A stretch of DNA of 64,000 nt from Pseudomonas syringae (GCF_021605415.1 NZ_WKEQ01000010.1:1-64000); one strand, 5' to 3'; shown: positions 1-10,905, counted from the first letter of the stretch. The notes: generated by a model from the sequence alone, not told the origin. A program made the numbers and translations.

Positions 1-1
1 A

Positions 2-1168
2 GAAAGCCCGGAGACTGCGCAAGCCGCGCCCGCGCCAATATCAACGCCCGAAGAAAACAAGGCGCCAAGCCACAGGGAAGTGATCGTCGCCAAAGGTGAC
101 ACGCTTTCGACGCTTTTTGAAAAGGTCGGCTTGCCCGCCAGCGCGTTGCATGACGTGCTGTCCAGCGACAAACAGGCCAAGCAGTTCAGCCAACTCAAGC
201 GCGGCCAGAAGCTCGAATTCGAATTGAACACCGAAGGCCAGCTGACCAGCCTGCACAGCAAAGTCAGTGACCTCGAAACCATCACCCTGACCAAGAACGA
301 CAAGGGCTACGCATTTAACCGCGTTATCGCGAAACCAACCGTTCGCACCGCCTACGTTCATGGCGTAATCAATAGCTCGCTGTCGCAATCGGCTGCCCGC
401 GCGGGCCTGTCCCACAGCATGACAATGGATATGGCCAGCGTCTTCGGCTATGACATCGACTTCGCTCAAGACATCCGCCAGGGCGACGAATTCGACGTTA
501 TCTATGAACAGAAAGTAGTCAACGGCAAAGCGGTAGGCACCGGCCCGATTCTTTCGGCTCGTTTTACCAACCGTGGTAAAACGTACACCGCCGTTCGCTA
601 TACCAACAAACAAGGCAACAGCAGCTACTACACCGCTGACGGCAACAGCATGCGCAAAGCCTTCATTCGTACCCCGGTGGATTTCGCCCGCATCAGCTCG
701 AAGTTCTCCATGGGTCGCAAACACCCGATCCTCAACAAGATCCGCGCCCACAAAGGCGTCGATTACGCCGCCCCGCGCGGCACCCCGATCAAGGCTGCCG
801 GCGACGGCAAGGTATTGTTGGCCGGTCGCCGTGGCGGCTATGGCAACACCGTAATCATTCAGCACGGCAACACCTACCGCACGCTGTACGGGCACATGCA
901 AGGTTTCGCCAAGGGCGTGAAGACCGGCGGCAGCGTCAAGCAAGGCCAGGTGATCGGTTACATCGGCACGACCGGCCTCTCCACTGGTCCGCATCTGCAC
1001 TATGAATTCCAGGTCAATGGTGTTCACGTCGATCCGCTGGGGCAGAAGTTGCCGATGGCCGACCCGATTGCCAAGGCAGAGCGCGCTCGTTTCATGGCCC
1101 AAAGCCAACCGCTGATGGCGCGCATGGATCAGGAAAAAGCCACCATGCTGGCTTCGAGCAAGCGTTAA
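2..1168 (+). CDS. M23 family peptidoglycan metalloendopeptidase (5' end outside window)
   Basis: The reading frame is open to the left edge, so the start and any signal or membrane anchor are missing; 388 residues are visible. A Pro/Ala-rich linker leads into an OapA/LysM-like segment, then a middle domain, then the M23 zinc peptidase domain. Zinc ligands are visible as H250 and D254 in HKGVD and as H331/H333 in HLHYEF. Members of this family (MepM type) cut peptide cross-links of murein in the periplasm. The gene ends 3 bases before anmK, so the two are probably co-transcribed, joining murein cutting to murein recycling. The family call is firm; the exact bond cut cannot be read from the sequence. 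Confidence 0.9.
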   Translation, partial: ESPETAQAAPAPISTPEENKAPSHREVIVAKGDTLSTLFEKVGLPASALHDVLSSDKQAKQFSQLKRGQKLEFELNTEGQLTSLHSKVSDLETITLTKNDKGYAFNRVIAKPTVRTAYVHGVINSSLSQSAARAGLSHSMTMDMASVFGYDIDFAQDIRQGDEFDVIYEQKVVNGKAVGTGPILSARFTNRGKTYTAVRYTNKQGNSSYYTADGNSMRKAFIRTPVDFARISSKFSMGRKHPILNKIRAHKGVDYAAPRGTPIKAAGDGKVLLAGRRGGYGNTVIIQHGNTYRTLYGHMQGFAKGVKTGGSVKQGQVIGYIGTTGLSTGPHLHYEFQVNGVHVDPLGQKLPMADPIAKAERARFMAQSQPLMARMDQEKATMLASSKR

Positions 1169-2263
<1,095 letters not shown>

Positions 2264-2280
2264 TCGCCAACGTTTAAATT

Positions 2281-2334
2281 CCACACAGCAAAACGCCGCA
2301 GCCCCCTAAGGCTCTGCGGCGTTTTGCTGTGTGG
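2281..2334. terminator. bidirectional hairpin between anmK and erpA
   Basis: The arms 2281-2301 and 2314-2334 are perfect 21-base reverse complements around a 12-base loop. Each arm contains a GCAAAACGCCGCAG-type core, so on both strands the GC stem is followed by a T4 run inside the outer part of the stem. It lies between the convergent anmK and erpA and can serve both. Confidence 0.9.
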
Positions 2335-2345
2335 CGAAAGTACGA

Positions 2346-2696
2346 TCAGATCGAGAACGACGACCCGCAACCACAGGTGGTCGTGGCGTTCGGATTCTTG
2401 ATCACGAAACGCGAACCTTCCAGACCTTCCTGATAATCCACCTCGGCACCTGCCAGGTACTGGAAGCTCATCGGATCAACCACCAGACTCACACCTTCGC
2501 GCTCGACGATGGTGTCGTCTTCGGCAACATCTTCATCGAAGGTGAAACCGTACTGAAACCCTGAACAACCGCCGCCCGTAACGAATACGCGCAGCTTCAA
2601 GCGATCATTCCCCTCTTCATCGACCAGGCTCTTCACCTTGTGCGCGGCACCGTGGGTGAATTGCAAAGCCGTGGGGGTGAAGGATTCGACGCTCAT
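2346..2696 (-). CDS. erpA: iron-sulfur cluster insertion protein ErpA
   Basis: This is a 116-residue A-type carrier protein. The three cluster-binding cysteines are C44 in [10 protein letters not shown] and C108/C110 in the terminal CGCGSSFSI. ErpA delivers Fe-S clusters to apoproteins such as isoprenoid-synthesis enzymes. The short length and the [10 protein letters not shown] segment fit ErpA. The closely related IscA is the alternative, but it would be expected inside an isc operon. The gene is monocistronic here, facing anmK across a shared terminator, with argC upstream on the same strand after a repeat. Confidence 0.92.
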   Translation of the reverse strand: MSVESFTPTALQFTHGAAHKVKSLVDEEGNDRLKLRVFVTGGGCSGFQYGFTFDEDVAEDDTIVEREGVSLVVDPMSFQYLAGAEVDYQEGLEGSRFVIKNPNATTTCGCGSSFSI

Positions 2697-2810
2697 GCTG
2701 ACTATCTCCCGGCGTTACGCCGCCATAATGCGTGATGACGCGCATTATCCGCTTCTCCTAGAAAATTGGTCAACTATTAGAAGAGAAGCAGCAGCTAGCG
2801 TCGAGCCTTA

Positions 2811-2842
2811 AGCTTCAAGCTTGCGGCTCAAAGCTTGAAGCT
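2811..2842. repeat. short inverted repeat of the aagcttgaagct type
   Basis: The arms agcttcaagctt (2811-2822) and aagcttgaagct (2831-2842) are perfect 12-base reverse complements with an 8-base spacer, just after the argC stop on the minus strand. The same word family recurs at 42946-43046. It could act as a weak terminator or be a dispersed repeat; it has no T-run. Confidence 0.6.
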
Positions 2843-2853
2843 CGTAACTGCCT

Positions 2854-3888
2854 TTAAGGCAACATGCCGGCGTGTGACAAGCCTGCGCGCTCGTCCAGGC
2901 CGAACAGGATGTTCATGTTCTGAACCGCCTGACCCGACGCGCCTTTGACCAGATTGTCGATGACCGACAACACCACCACCAGATCGCCGTCCTGAGGACG
3001 ATGAACGGCAATTCGGCAGACGTTGGCGCCGCGCACGCTACGGGTTTCCGGATGGCTGCCCGCCGGCATCACGTCGACGAACGGTTCATCGGCATAACGT
3101 TTTTCGAACAACGCCTGCAGGTCGACCGAACGATCAACTACCGTCGCGTATAACGTGGAGTGAATGCCACGAATCATTGGCGTCAGGTGTGGCACGAAGG
3201 TCAGACCGACATCCTTGCCCGCCGCGCGACGCAGGCCTTGGCGAATTTCCGGTAAATGACGGTGCCCCTTCACCGCATAGGCCTTCATGCTTTCCGACGT
3301 CTCGGCGTAAAGCGAACCTACGGCAGCGCCACGACCTGCGCCGCTGACACCGGACTTACAATCGGCAATCAGATGCGCAGCATCGGCCAGACCCGCTTCA
3401 AGCAATGGCAGAAAACCCAGTTGCGTGGCGGTTGGATAGCAACCCGGCACTGCAATCAGGCGAGCCTTTTTGATTTGCTCACGATTGACTTCCGGCAAGC
3501 CGTAAACCGCTTCGTCCAGTAACTCTGGCGCGCCATGCGGCTGGCCATACCACTTGGCCCACTCATCGGCGTCCTGCAAACGGAAATCCGCTGACAGGTC
3601 GATGACTTTGGTGCCGGCCGCCAGCAGTTCACCGGCCAACGCGTGAGCAACCCCGTGAGGCGTGGCAAAAAACACCACATCGCAGGCCCCAAGCGTTTTG
3701 ATGTCCGGCACGCTGAACGCCAGACCATCGTAATGGCCGCGCAGGTTTGGATACATGTCGGCCACAGGCAGGCCAGCCTCGGATCGCGAAGTGATCACAA
3801 CCACTTCTGCTTGCGGATGCTGTGCCAACAGACGCAGCAGTTCGACACCGGTGTAACCCGTGCCGCCGACGATACCGACCTTGACCAT
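2854..3888 (-). CDS. argC: N-acetyl-gamma-glutamyl-phosphate reductase
   Basis: The 344-residue protein starts [14 protein letters not shown] (NADP-binding loop). The catalytic cysteine is C150 in [12 protein letters not shown], and GHRHLPEI follows further on. It reduces N-acetylglutamyl phosphate to the semialdehyde in arginine synthesis. An upstream in-frame ATG at 3939 exists, but the start at 3888 is preferred because it begins exactly at the dinucleotide fold and has GAGGGCAGG upstream. The neighbours erpA and hemJ are not arginine genes, so argC stands alone, as in other pseudomonads. Confidence 0.96.
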   Translation of the reverse strand: MVKVGIVGGTGYTGVELLRLLAQHPQAEVVVITSRSEAGLPVADMYPNLRGHYDGLAFSVPDIKTLGACDVVFFATPHGVAHALAGELLAAGTKVIDLSADFRLQDADEWAKWYGQPHGAPELLDEAVYGLPEVNREQIKKARLIAVPGCYPTATQLGFLPLLEAGLADAAHLIADCKSGVSGAGRGAAVGSLYAETSESMKAYAVKGHRHLPEIRQGLRRAAGKDVGLTFVPHLTPMIRGIHSTLYATVVDRSVDLQALFEKRYADEPFVDVMPAGSHPETRSVRGANVCRIAVHRPQDGDLVVVLSVIDNLVKGASGQAVQNMNILFGLDERAGLSHAGMLP

Positions 3889-4022
3889 AAACCTGCCCTC
3901 AACGAACCCACTGGAAGCCGTCGATAATAGGGGCCGCACGCGCCTGCGACAACCGTCAAGGTGACGCGCGGATGCTCAAGCCTCTACTATTCGAGTCACC
4001 GTGAATGAGGGAATAACCAAAA

Positions 4023-4451
4023 ATGCTCTATCTATGGATCAAAGCGCTTCATATCGTCAGCATCGTCTGCTGGTTTGCCGGGCTGTTCTACCTGCCGCGT
4101 CTGTTCGTTTATCACGCTCAAAGTGAAGATGCGATCAGCAAGGAACGCTTCAGCGTCATGGAGCGCAAGCTGTATCGCGGCATCATGGGCCCGGCGATGA
4201 TTGCCACGCTGATCTTCGGCGGCTGGCTGATCTATCTCAACCCGAGCATCTTCAGCCAAGGCGCCTGGATACACGCCAAACTGACGTTGGTAGTTTTGCT
4301 GATCGGCTACCACCATATGTGCGGCGCGCAGGTAAAACGCTTCGCGCGTGGCGAGAACACCCGCAGCCATGTCTTTTATCGCTGGTTCAATGAAGTGCCG
4401 GTTCTGTTATTGCTGGCTATCGTAATTCTGGTCGTGGTCAAGCCGTTCTGA
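4023..4451 (+). CDS. hemJ: HemJ-type protoporphyrinogen IX oxidase (CopD-like membrane protein)
   Basis: A 142-residue protein with about four hydrophobic helices. The conserved early histidine lies in WIKALHIVS, followed by WFAGLFYLPRLFVYH and later WIHAKLTLVVLLIGYHH. This is the signature of HemJ, which oxidises protoporphyrinogen IX in the inner membrane in bacteria that lack HemG or HemY. Older annotations call it UPF0093 or a CopD-like protein. It is divergent from argC across a 134-base gap and is followed after 32 bases by the nitronate monooxygenase-like gene. Confidence 0.82.
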   Translation: MLYLWIKALHIVSIVCWFAGLFYLPRLFVYHAQSEDAISKERFSVMERKLYRGIMGPAMIATLIFGGWLIYLNPSIFSQGAWIHAKLTLVVLLIGYHHMCGAQVKRFARGENTRSHVFYRWFNEVPVLLLLAIVILVVVKPF

Positions 4452-4483
4452 CTTCAATAACCACAACAATTGGGGTACTTCCA

Positions 4484-5452
4484 ATGTCGCTGCCCGCTCT
4501 GCTCGAACAATGTCTGCGTTTGCCCGTGGTGGCCGCGCCGATGTTCCTGATCTCCAACCCCGAACTGGTGCTGGCCTGCTGCCGTAATGGCGTGGTCGGC
4601 AGCTTTCCGGCCTTGAACCAGCGCGAAAGCAGCGGCTTCAAAGCCTGGCTGGAACAGATCGAAGCGGGCCTGGCGACGCTGGACAACCCGGCGCCTTACG
4701 CGGTGAACCTCATCGTTCACAACAGCAATCCGCGCCTGCAGGCGGATCTGAACATTTGCGTCGAACACAAGGTGCCGATTGTCATCACCAGCCTCGGCGC
4801 AGTGAAAGAATTGGTCGACGCCGTGCACAGCTATGGCGGCCTGGTGTTTCACGACGTAACCACTCGACGCCACGCCGAAAAAGCTGCCGAGGCTGGCGTC
4901 GATGGCTTGATCGCGGTCGCCGCCGGAGCGGGCGGGCATGCAGGTACATGGAGCCCGTTTTCATTGATTGCGGAAATCCGCGAGTTCTTCGATAAAACCC
5001 TGTTGCTTGCAGGATGTTTGAACCATGGCCACGAGATTCTTGCCGCGCAAGTGCTAGGTGCGGATTTGGCCTACTTAGGCACACGATTTATCGGCACCAC
5101 CGAAAGTCATGCACCCGACGCCTACAAAGAGATGCTGCTGACAGCCAAAGCGGCGGACATCATTCATACTCCTGCCGTGTCCGGTGTTCCGGCCAGCTTC
5201 ATGCGCCAGAGTCTCGAAGCCGCCGGTTTCGACCTCGCGGCAATGCAAGGCAAGGGCGAAGTGAATTTTGGTGACAAACTCAAACCGATCAGCGATGAAG
5301 CCAAAGCCTGGAAGACCGTGTGGTCGGCCGGGCAAGGCGTCGGTCAGATCGATGATTTGCCAAGCGTGGATCAGTTGATCGCGCGTCTTGATGCCGAATA
5401 CCGCCAGGCACTGCAGCGCGCCGCGCAACTGCCGAATCGCTGGCCGCGCTGA
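4484..5452 (+). CDS. NAD(P)H-dependent flavin oxidoreductase, nitronate monooxygenase family
   Basis: A 322-residue TIM-barrel flavoprotein. It opens with a family-typical segment, PVVAAPMFLISNPELVLAC. The FMN phosphate loop appears as AAGAGGHAGTWSP near residues 145-157 and ALGTRF-like ADLAYLGTRFIGT near 195. Family members oxidise nitronates such as propionate-3-nitronate, or act as quinone reductases; the substrate here is unknown. An AATTGGGGTACTTCC segment precedes the ATG. It sits between hemJ and a DUF805 gene without obvious metabolic linkage. Confidence 0.87.
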   Translation: MSLPALLEQCLRLPVVAAPMFLISNPELVLACCRNGVVGSFPALNQRESSGFKAWLEQIEAGLATLDNPAPYAVNLIVHNSNPRLQADLNICVEHKVPIVITSLGAVKELVDAVHSYGGLVFHDVTTRRHAEKAAEAGVDGLIAVAAGAGGHAGTWSPFSLIAEIREFFDKTLLLAGCLNHGHEILAAQVLGADLAYLGTRFIGTTESHAPDAYKEMLLTAKAADIIHTPAVSGVPASFMRQSLEAAGFDLAAMQGKGEVNFGDKLKPISDEAKAWKTVWSAGQGVGQIDDLPSVDQLIARLDAEYRQALQRAAQLPNRWPR

Positions 5453-5521
5453 AACACAGGCCAGTCGAATCAAGATTGGCCTGCATGTACTTCAATTTCT
5501 CGCGACAAGGATGCCTCGGCC

Positions 5522-6487
5522 ATGAGTGAACCCCGCTACAAGATCGTTTTCGACGGGGCGCTGCAGCCCGGCGTCGATATCACCACAGCCAAACTCAATC
5601 TCGCCGATCTGTTCAAAAGCGATGTGGCCGCTATTGAGCGCCTGTTCACTGGTCGCCCGGTTGCCCTGAAACGCGAGCTGTCGCATTCGGACGCACAAAC
5701 CTATCTTCAAGCGCTGCAAAAAACCGGCATCGAGCCGCGAATCGAGTCGGAAACCGCGATCGAACTGAATCTGTCGGACGTACATGACCACGCGCCCGAC
5801 GTTCCCTACAGCGCCGTCGCGCAAACCGCTTCGCCCTACGCCCCGCCCCAAGCGCCGGTTGGCGAAAAACTCGCGGAGTTCTCCACGCTCAAACCCTTCG
5901 GCATTGAAGGCCGCATCGGTCGCCTGCGCTATCTGGCCTGGACGATGGTGCTCACCCTTGTAAGCCTGCCGATCATTGGCATCTTTGCCCTGATCGCACT
6001 GGGCCTGGTCAGCGGCGACTCCACGACCGGACTGATCGTCGGCGGCCTCATCGCCCTCTTTCTGGGCCTTGGGTTCTTTGTCGCCAGCATCTTCATTTTC
6101 GTGCAACGCTTGCACGATATCGGCTGGTCGGGCTGGCTCTGGTTGCTGACGTTCGTGCCCCTCGTTGGCAGTTTCTTTCCGCTGGTCATCATGTGCATAC
6201 CAGGCAACGCAACCGCCAACCGTTACGGCCCGCCACCGCCGCCAAACAGCACGGCAGTGAAAGTACTGTCGTCGTTATGGATTGTGTTCATCGCATTGAT
6301 GTTCGTCGGCGCGTTGCTTGGCGGAATCCGGGCGATCCAGCAGGAGTACAAAAGCAACATGGAAACCAGCTATGACAGTGGCTCCGTGATCACCGACGAA
6401 GTTGACGTCGAGCTCGAAGCACCCTCGAATTCGCAAAGCGATGCAGCCGAAGAGGCCCGGCCCCCTGTAGACTCTGCGAAAGAATGA
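5522..6487 (+). CDS. DUF805 membrane protein
   Basis: A 321-residue protein of unknown function. Residues 1-110 form a soluble segment starting YKIVFDGALQPGVD. Residues 120-275 form a DUF805 domain with the typical GRIGRLRYLAW entry, about four transmembrane helices, and the RLHDIGWSGW and PGNATANRYGPPPPPN signatures. The last 40 residues are acidic and hydrophilic. Members are inner-membrane proteins of unknown role. The gene follows the flavin oxidoreductase by about 70 bases and precedes an SDR gene, all on one strand. Confidence 0.83.
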   Translation: MSEPRYKIVFDGALQPGVDITTAKLNLADLFKSDVAAIERLFTGRPVALKRELSHSDAQTYLQALQKTGIEPRIESETAIELNLSDVHDHAPDVPYSAVAQTASPYAPPQAPVGEKLAEFSTLKPFGIEGRIGRLRYLAWTMVLTLVSLPIIGIFALIALGLVSGDSTTGLIVGGLIALFLGLGFFVASIFIFVQRLHDIGWSGWLWLLTFVPLVGSFFPLVIMCIPGNATANRYGPPPPPNSTAVKVLSSLWIVFIALMFVGALLGGIRAIQQEYKSNMETSYDSGSVITDEVDVELEAPSNSQSDAAEEARPPVDSAKE

Positions 6488-6548
6488 ACAGCGCTCCATG
6501 CCGTGACAACCGCGTCGCCGGCGCGGAGCTGTTGCGATGGAGAACTGC

Positions 6549-7337
6549 ATGACCCGTTACGCACTGATCACCGGCGCATCCAGCGGCATTGGCCTGGCCA
6601 TGGCCGAAGCGCTGGCCCGGCGCGGCCGCAGCCTGATATTGGTGGCCCGACAGCGTGATCAGCTGGAAAGCATTGCAATCGAATTGACCCAGCGCTTCGG
6701 CGTTGAGGTGTTATTTCGCGCCTGCGACCTCGGCGAGCCGCTGCGCTTGTCCGGTTTTCTGCTGGAGCTGGAAGAAGGCGACCGGCAGATCGACCTGTTA
6801 GTCAATTGCGCCGGCATTGGCACCTGCGGCCCGTTTCTCGCGCAAGACTGGATGACCGAGCAGGATCTGATCGAAGTGAATATCCTCGCCCTTACCCGCC
6901 TGTGTCATGCCATCGGTAACAGCATGGCGCTGCAGGGCGGCGGACAGATTCTCAACGTCGCGTCCGTGGCGGCGTTCAATCCCGGGCCGTGGATGAGCAC
7001 TTATTACGCCAGCAAAGCCTATGTGTTGCACTTCTCGGAAGCGCTGCGGGTAGAGCTGAAAAAATGCGCGGTCAAGGTCTCGGTGCTCTGTCCCGGACCG
7101 ACCCGCACCGAGTTTTTCCGTACGGCGCAGTTGAACAGTGACAAACTCACCGCCAGCAATCTGTTGATGAGCCCAGAGGAAGTCGCGCTGTACACCGTTC
7201 GTGCTTTGGATAAAAACCGCGCGATCATCATTCCGGGACGCCGCAACCGCTGGCTTGCCTTCCTGCCGCGCTTCGGTTCCCGCTGGCTCAATCGCACCAT
7301 CGTCGGCATGGTCAACAAGGCGTATTGCCCACGTTAA
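6549..7337 (+). CDS. short-chain dehydrogenase/reductase
   Basis: The 262-residue protein has the SDR cofactor loop TGASSGIG near residue 8, NCAGIG near 87 and the catalytic YYASKAY (YxxxK) near residue 150, after an ASVAAF serine. Two in-frame ATGs occur, at 6537 and 6549. The second is preferred because a GGAG precedes it by 7 bases and it starts MTRYALITGAS. It resembles the DltE/YqjQ-like group that acts on fatty acyl or steroid-like substrates, but no substrate can be assigned. A basic C-terminus ending in VNKAYCPR follows. Confidence 0.87.
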   Translation: MTRYALITGASSGIGLAMAEALARRGRSLILVARQRDQLESIAIELTQRFGVEVLFRACDLGEPLRLSGFLLELEEGDRQIDLLVNCAGIGTCGPFLAQDWMTEQDLIEVNILALTRLCHAIGNSMALQGGGQILNVASVAAFNPGPWMSTYYASKAYVLHFSEALRVELKKCAVKVSVLCPGPTRTEFFRTAQLNSDKLTASNLLMSPEEVALYTVRALDKNRAIIIPGRRNRWLAFLPRFGSRWLNRTIVGMVNKAYCPR

Positions 7338-7389
7338 AATCCACGGGCAGCGCGCCCAATGAATTCAGTTAACAACGGAGAAAACAGCT

Positions 7390-7728
7390 GTGGATACTCT
7401 GTTCACCAAGATCATCAACCGGGAAATCCCGGCAAAGATCATTTACGAAGACGACCAGGTTCTGGCCTTCCACGATATTGCCCCACAGGCACCGGTGCAT
7501 TTTCTGGTCATCCCGAAAAAAGCGGTACGCACCCTCAATGACCTGACCGAGGAAGACAAAGCCCTAGCCGGGCACATTTTGTTCACCGCTCAGCGTCTGG
7601 CGCTTGAGCTGGGTTGTGAAGAAGGCTTCCGCGTGGTGATGAATTGCAATGAATTGGGCGGTCAAACCGTTTACCACATTCATATGCACGTACTCGGTCA
7701 ACGCCAGATGAACTGGCCACCGGGCTGA
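7390..7728 (+). CDS. hinT: HIT family purine nucleotide phosphoramidase (HinT-like)
   Basis: The 112-residue protein starts with GTG (7390), preceded by AACGGAG. It contains the histidine triad [10 protein letters not shown] (H96, H98, H100) and the [15 protein letters not shown] start typical of HinT. Such proteins hydrolyse AMP-lysine and related adenylates in the cytoplasm; one physiological role is clearing aminoacyl-adenylates. It lies directly before coq7, as in P. aeruginosa. Confidence 0.9.
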   Translation: MDTLFTKIINREIPAKIIYEDDQVLAFHDIAPQAPVHFLVIPKKAVRTLNDLTEEDKALAGHILFTAQRLALELGCEEGFRVVMNCNELGGQTVYHIHMHVLGQRQMNWPPG

Positions 7729-7826
7729 AACCCGACCATGCAGGAGCATCGCGTACGATGACCCGGCGCAAACCTTACCCGGCCGATTGGGTTAAACTGG
7801 CCGCCGAGATTCCTCCGGAGGTCAGC

Positions 7827-8474
7827 ATGACTACCCAACGTCACTACTCGCCGATTGATCGTCTTCTGCTGCAAGCCGATGCCGCAATGCGTACCTTACT
7901 GCCATTCAGTGGCCAGCCGTACCGTCCGTCCCCGGCCATCGTGCAGCCCGAAGTGCAAATGAGCGATGAAGAGACCCGCCATGTGGCCGGCCTGATGCGC
8001 ATCAACCATACCGGCGAAGTCTGTGCCCAGGCGCTTTATCAGGGCCAGGCGCTTACCGCCAAGCTTCCGCAGGTGCGCGCGGCCATGGAACATGCCGCTG
8101 AAGAAGAAATTGATCATCTGGTCTGGTGCGAGCAGCGCATCCATCAGTTGGGCAGCCACACCAGCGTGCTCAACCCCTTGTTCTATGGCATGTCGTTCGG
8201 GATCGGCGCCGTTGCCGGCCTGATCAGCGACAAGGTCAGCCTGGGTTTTGTCGCCGCCACCGAACACCAAGTGTGCAAACACCTGAACGAACACCTGGAG
8301 CAATTGCCGGCCGAGGACGAAAAGTCCCGGGCGATTCTGGAGCAGATGCGCATTGATGAAGAACATCATGCGGAAAGTGCGCTGGATGCCGGCGGGTTCC
8401 GTTTTCCGGCACCGGTAAAATTCGGGATGAGTTTGTTGGCGAAGGTGATGACCAAGAGTACTTATCGAATCTGA
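7827..8474 (+). CDS. coq7: demethoxyubiquinone hydroxylase
   Basis: The 215-residue di-iron protein carries the ligand motifs NHTGEV (E64), EEEIDH (E94, H97) and a late DEEHH. It hydroxylates the demethoxy-quinol intermediate in ubiquinone synthesis at the membrane. An open frame reaches back to 7758, but the start at 7827 is clear: CCGGAGG lies 6-7 bases upstream and the length then equals that of pseudomonad Coq7. Many pseudomonads use this Coq7 enzyme in place of UbiF. A strong terminator follows. Confidence 0.95.
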   Translation: MTTQRHYSPIDRLLLQADAAMRTLLPFSGQPYRPSPAIVQPEVQMSDEETRHVAGLMRINHTGEVCAQALYQGQALTAKLPQVRAAMEHAAEEEIDHLVWCEQRIHQLGSHTSVLNPLFYGMSFGIGAVAGLISDKVSLGFVAATEHQVCKHLNEHLEQLPAEDEKSRAILEQMRIDEEHHAESALDAGGFRFPAPVKFGMSLLAKVMTKSTYRI

Positions 8475-8518
8475 TGCTTTTGAGCAGGCTCACTCCTACA
8501 GGGGGTTGTGGTGGACAT

Positions 8519-8547
8519 GAAAAAGGCGACCTGAGGTCGCCTTTTTT
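8519..8547. terminator. Rho-independent terminator between coq7 and speD
   Basis: AAAAAGGCGACC and GGTCGCCTTTTTT form a perfect stem with a TGA loop and flanking A/T runs. This suits both the plus-strand coq7 and the minus-strand speD, which converge here. Confidence 0.92.
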
Positions 8548-8560
8548 GTGCTCGAAGATC

Positions 8561-9355
8561 TTACGTCGGCATGTTGCGCGCGTAGAAGATTTCCAGCATT
8601 TCGTGCTTCACACGCTCGGTCACCTGCTTGCGTTGCTCAGGGGACAGATTGCTGGTGGCGTCGCCGAACAGGTAGTTATCCAGTTCGAAGTTCTTCAGCA
8701 GCATTTTGGTGTGGAACAGGTTTTCCTGGTACACGTTCACGTCGGTCATCTGATACGCGTCGCGAGTGTCTTCGGACAGGTAGTTCTGGATCGAGTTGAT
8801 CTCGTGGTCGATGAAGTGCTTTTTGCCTTCAACGTCACGGGTAAAGCCGCGCACTCGATAATCCACTGTCACGATGTCCGAATCGAACTGGTGAATCAGA
8901 AAGTTGAGCGCTTTGAGCGGTGAGATAACGCCACAGGTCGATACATCGATGTCCACACGAAACGTTGCAATACCGTCGTCCGGATGGATTTCCGGATAGG
9001 TGTGCACCGTGATGTGGCTCTTGTCGAGGTGGGCCAGGATGATTTCGGGCAACGGGCCCGGCGACTCTTCGATCTGGCTTTCAGTCGGGGTTACCGGCTC
9101 TTCAGAAATCAGAATCGTGACGCTGGCGCCCTGAGGTTCATAGTCCTGACTGGCAATGTTCAGGATGTTGGCACCAATGATCTCGACAACTTCCGTGAGA
9201 ATCTGCGTCAGGCGTTTCGCGTTGTACTCTTGATTGATGTACTCGACGTAAGCCTGCTGGTCTTGCGGGGTTTCCGCGTAGCAGATGTCATAGATGTTGA
9301 AGCTCAAGGTCTTTGTCAGGTTATTGAACCCGTGGAGCTTGAGTTTGCTTTTCAC
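8561..9355 (-). CDS. speD: S-adenosylmethionine decarboxylase proenzyme
   Basis: The 264-residue product starts [15 protein letters not shown] from a GTG at 9355. An ATG at 9397 is in frame, but the GTG gives the enterobacterial SpeD length and has AGAGAG upstream. The self-cleavage site is LDKSHIT: cleavage before S113 would generate the pyruvoyl cofactor. The catalytic cysteine is C141 in STCGVIS. The enzyme makes decarboxylated SAM, the aminopropyl donor for spermidine. No speE lies beside it, so it is a single gene unit. Confidence 0.95.
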   Translation of the reverse strand: MKSKLKLHGFNNLTKTLSFNIYDICYAETPQDQQAYVEYINQEYNAKRLTQILTEVVEIIGANILNIASQDYEPQGASVTILISEEPVTPTESQIEESPGPLPEIILAHLDKSHITVHTYPEIHPDDGIATFRVDIDVSTCGVISPLKALNFLIHQFDSDIVTVDYRVRGFTRDVEGKKHFIDHEINSIQNYLSEDTRDAYQMTDVNVYQENLFHTKMLLKNFELDNYLFGDATSNLSPEQRKQVTERVKHEMLEIFYARNMPT

Positions 9356-9592
9356 CGTTAAAAACTCTCTATGTATGCGGCGCGGCCGCGTGATCAAGCA
9401 TGCCCGTCAAATGCGAACAACGCACCTGCGTAGGACGGTTAACACCTCTTCGCGATGGCGATTTTGGTTGTCTGTTCAGGCGGATGACCCATCGGCTGAC
9501 CGATCACTGCCCTGAAAAAAGTGGCGCATTATGCAGACGTCGGCGTGGGATCGCCAGAGTCTGCACTGCTTTTATGATAGTTGAATGTCGAT

Positions 9593-10015
9593 TCAACCGA
9601 GTTCGATGATTTCGTAGTCGTGGGTGATTGCCACGCCAGCCGCGCCGAGCATGATCGAGGCCGAGCAATATTTCTCGGCGGACAGTTCGATGGCACGCTT
9701 GACCTGAGCTTCTTTCAGGCTACGGCCCTTGACCACAAAATGCATGTGGATCTTGGTGAACACTTTCGGGTCTTCGCTCGCACGTTCGGCTTCAAGAAAG
9801 GCTTCGCAGCTCTCAACGGCCTGACGCGACTTCTTCAGAATGCTGACCACGTCGAAGTTACTGCAACCGCCGACGCCCAGCAGGAGCATTTCCATCGGAC
9901 GGACACCCAGGTTACGACCGCCGGCGTCCGGCGGGCCGTCCATGACCACGACATGACCGCTACCGGATTCGCCGAGGAACATGGCTTCGCCAGCCCATTG
10001 GATGCGTGCCTTCAT
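9593..10015 (-). CDS. OsmC family peroxiredoxin-like protein
   Basis: A 140-residue OsmC-fold protein with the two redox cysteines C51 (GVGGCSNFD) and C117 (KYCSAS). A TTG at 10021 is in frame, but the ATG at 10015 has GGAG 8 bases upstream. OsmC proteins reduce organic hydroperoxides; this YhfA-like subgroup has no proven substrate. It lies between speD and vfr, the same neighbours as in P. aeruginosa. Confidence 0.88.
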   Translation of the reverse strand: MKARIQWAGEAMFLGESGSGHVVVMDGPPDAGGRNLGVRPMEMLLLGVGGCSNFDVVSILKKSRQAVESCEAFLEAERASEDPKVFTKIHMHFVVKGRSLKEAQVKRAIELSAEKYCSASIMLGAAGVAITHDYEIIELG

Positions 10016-10147
10016 CGCCAAGACTCCACTGTAGAAAAAAGGGTCGCCAGCTTAGCACAGGGCCCGTTACAGACAGGCACAAGCTTCGTAGGACGGAAGT
10101 TCCACTAGCGTAGGTAATTTCTCGAATTAACAAAGGAAGTGTCTGTT

Positions 10148-10182
10148 AAGCTGGCGCCAATTCGCTGGCGCCTGGCCAGCTT
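10148..10182. promoter_or_regulatory. nested inverted and direct repeats upstream of vfr
   Basis: AAGCTGGC (10148-10155) and GCCAGCTT (10175-10182) are reverse complements. Between them CTGGCGCC occurs twice (10151-10158 and 10165-10172), and each copy holds the palindrome GGCGCC, so two alternative stems are possible. The element ends 70 bases before the vfr ATG; whether it is an operator or an RNA hairpin is unknown. Confidence 0.4.
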
Positions 10183-10251
10183 GTGTCGCGCCCCTCTTTA
10201 GCGCCTCTTACAAAATCAAATATAACCGTGCAGTCTTTTCGGGATACAACC

Positions 10252-10896
10252 ATGGCTGGTCTTGCCCCCACACCCAAAATCAAGAACCTCGACAAACTGT
10301 TGATGCATTGCCAGCGCCGTCGCCATGCGGCCAAGAGCAACATCATCTGCGCCGGCGACCGTTCGGACACGTTGTATTTCATTATCAAGGGATCGGTCAC
10401 CATCCTGATTGAGGATGACGACGGGCGCGAGATGATCATCGCGTACCTCAATGCCGGTGATTTCTTCGGTGAACTGGGTCTGTTCGAACAGGCCGGGCAA
10501 GAACAGGTACGCAGCGCCTGGGTGCGAACCAAGGTCGAGTGTGAAGTTGCGGAAATCAGCTACGCAAAATTCCGCGAATTGTCCCAGCAGGATCCAGACA
10601 TTCTTTACGTGCTCAGCGGACAAATCGCACAACGTCTGCGCAATACCACGCGCAAGGTCGGCGACTTGGCGTTCTTCGACGTCACCGGTCGTGTCGCGCG
10701 TTGCCTGCTGGAGTTGTGTAAACAACCGGACGCCATGACTCACCCCGACGGCATGCAGATCAAGGTGACCCGTCAGGAGATCGGGCGGATTGTCGGGTGC
10801 TCGCGGGAGATGGTCGGTCGCGTGCTCAAGGATCTGGAAGAGCGCAACCTGGTCGATGTAAAAGGCAAGACGATGGTGGTCTTCGGCACGCGCTGA
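10252..10896 (+). CDS. vfr: cAMP-binding global regulator Vfr (CRP family)
   Basis: A 214-residue protein, the length of P. aeruginosa Vfr. Residues 1-130 form the cyclic-nucleotide domain, with [11 protein letters not shown] and the RSAWVR phosphate-binding segment. The C-terminal winged helix contains [20 protein letters not shown]. Vfr activates many genes with cAMP. The frame is open back to 10183, but the ATG at 10252 has GGGA upstream and begins where the family begins. It is convergent with the lipoate-ligase-like gene, with only 9 bases between them. Confidence 0.94.
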   Translation: MAGLAPTPKIKNLDKLLMHCQRRRHAAKSNIICAGDRSDTLYFIIKGSVTILIEDDDGREMIIAYLNAGDFFGELGLFEQAGQEQVRSAWVRTKVECEVAEISYAKFRELSQQDPDILYVLSGQIAQRLRNTTRKVGDLAFFDVTGRVARCLLELCKQPDAMTHPDGMQIKVTRQEIGRIVGCSREMVGRVLKDLEERNLVDVKGKTMVVFGTR

Positions 10897-10905
10897 GCAC
10901 GAAAC

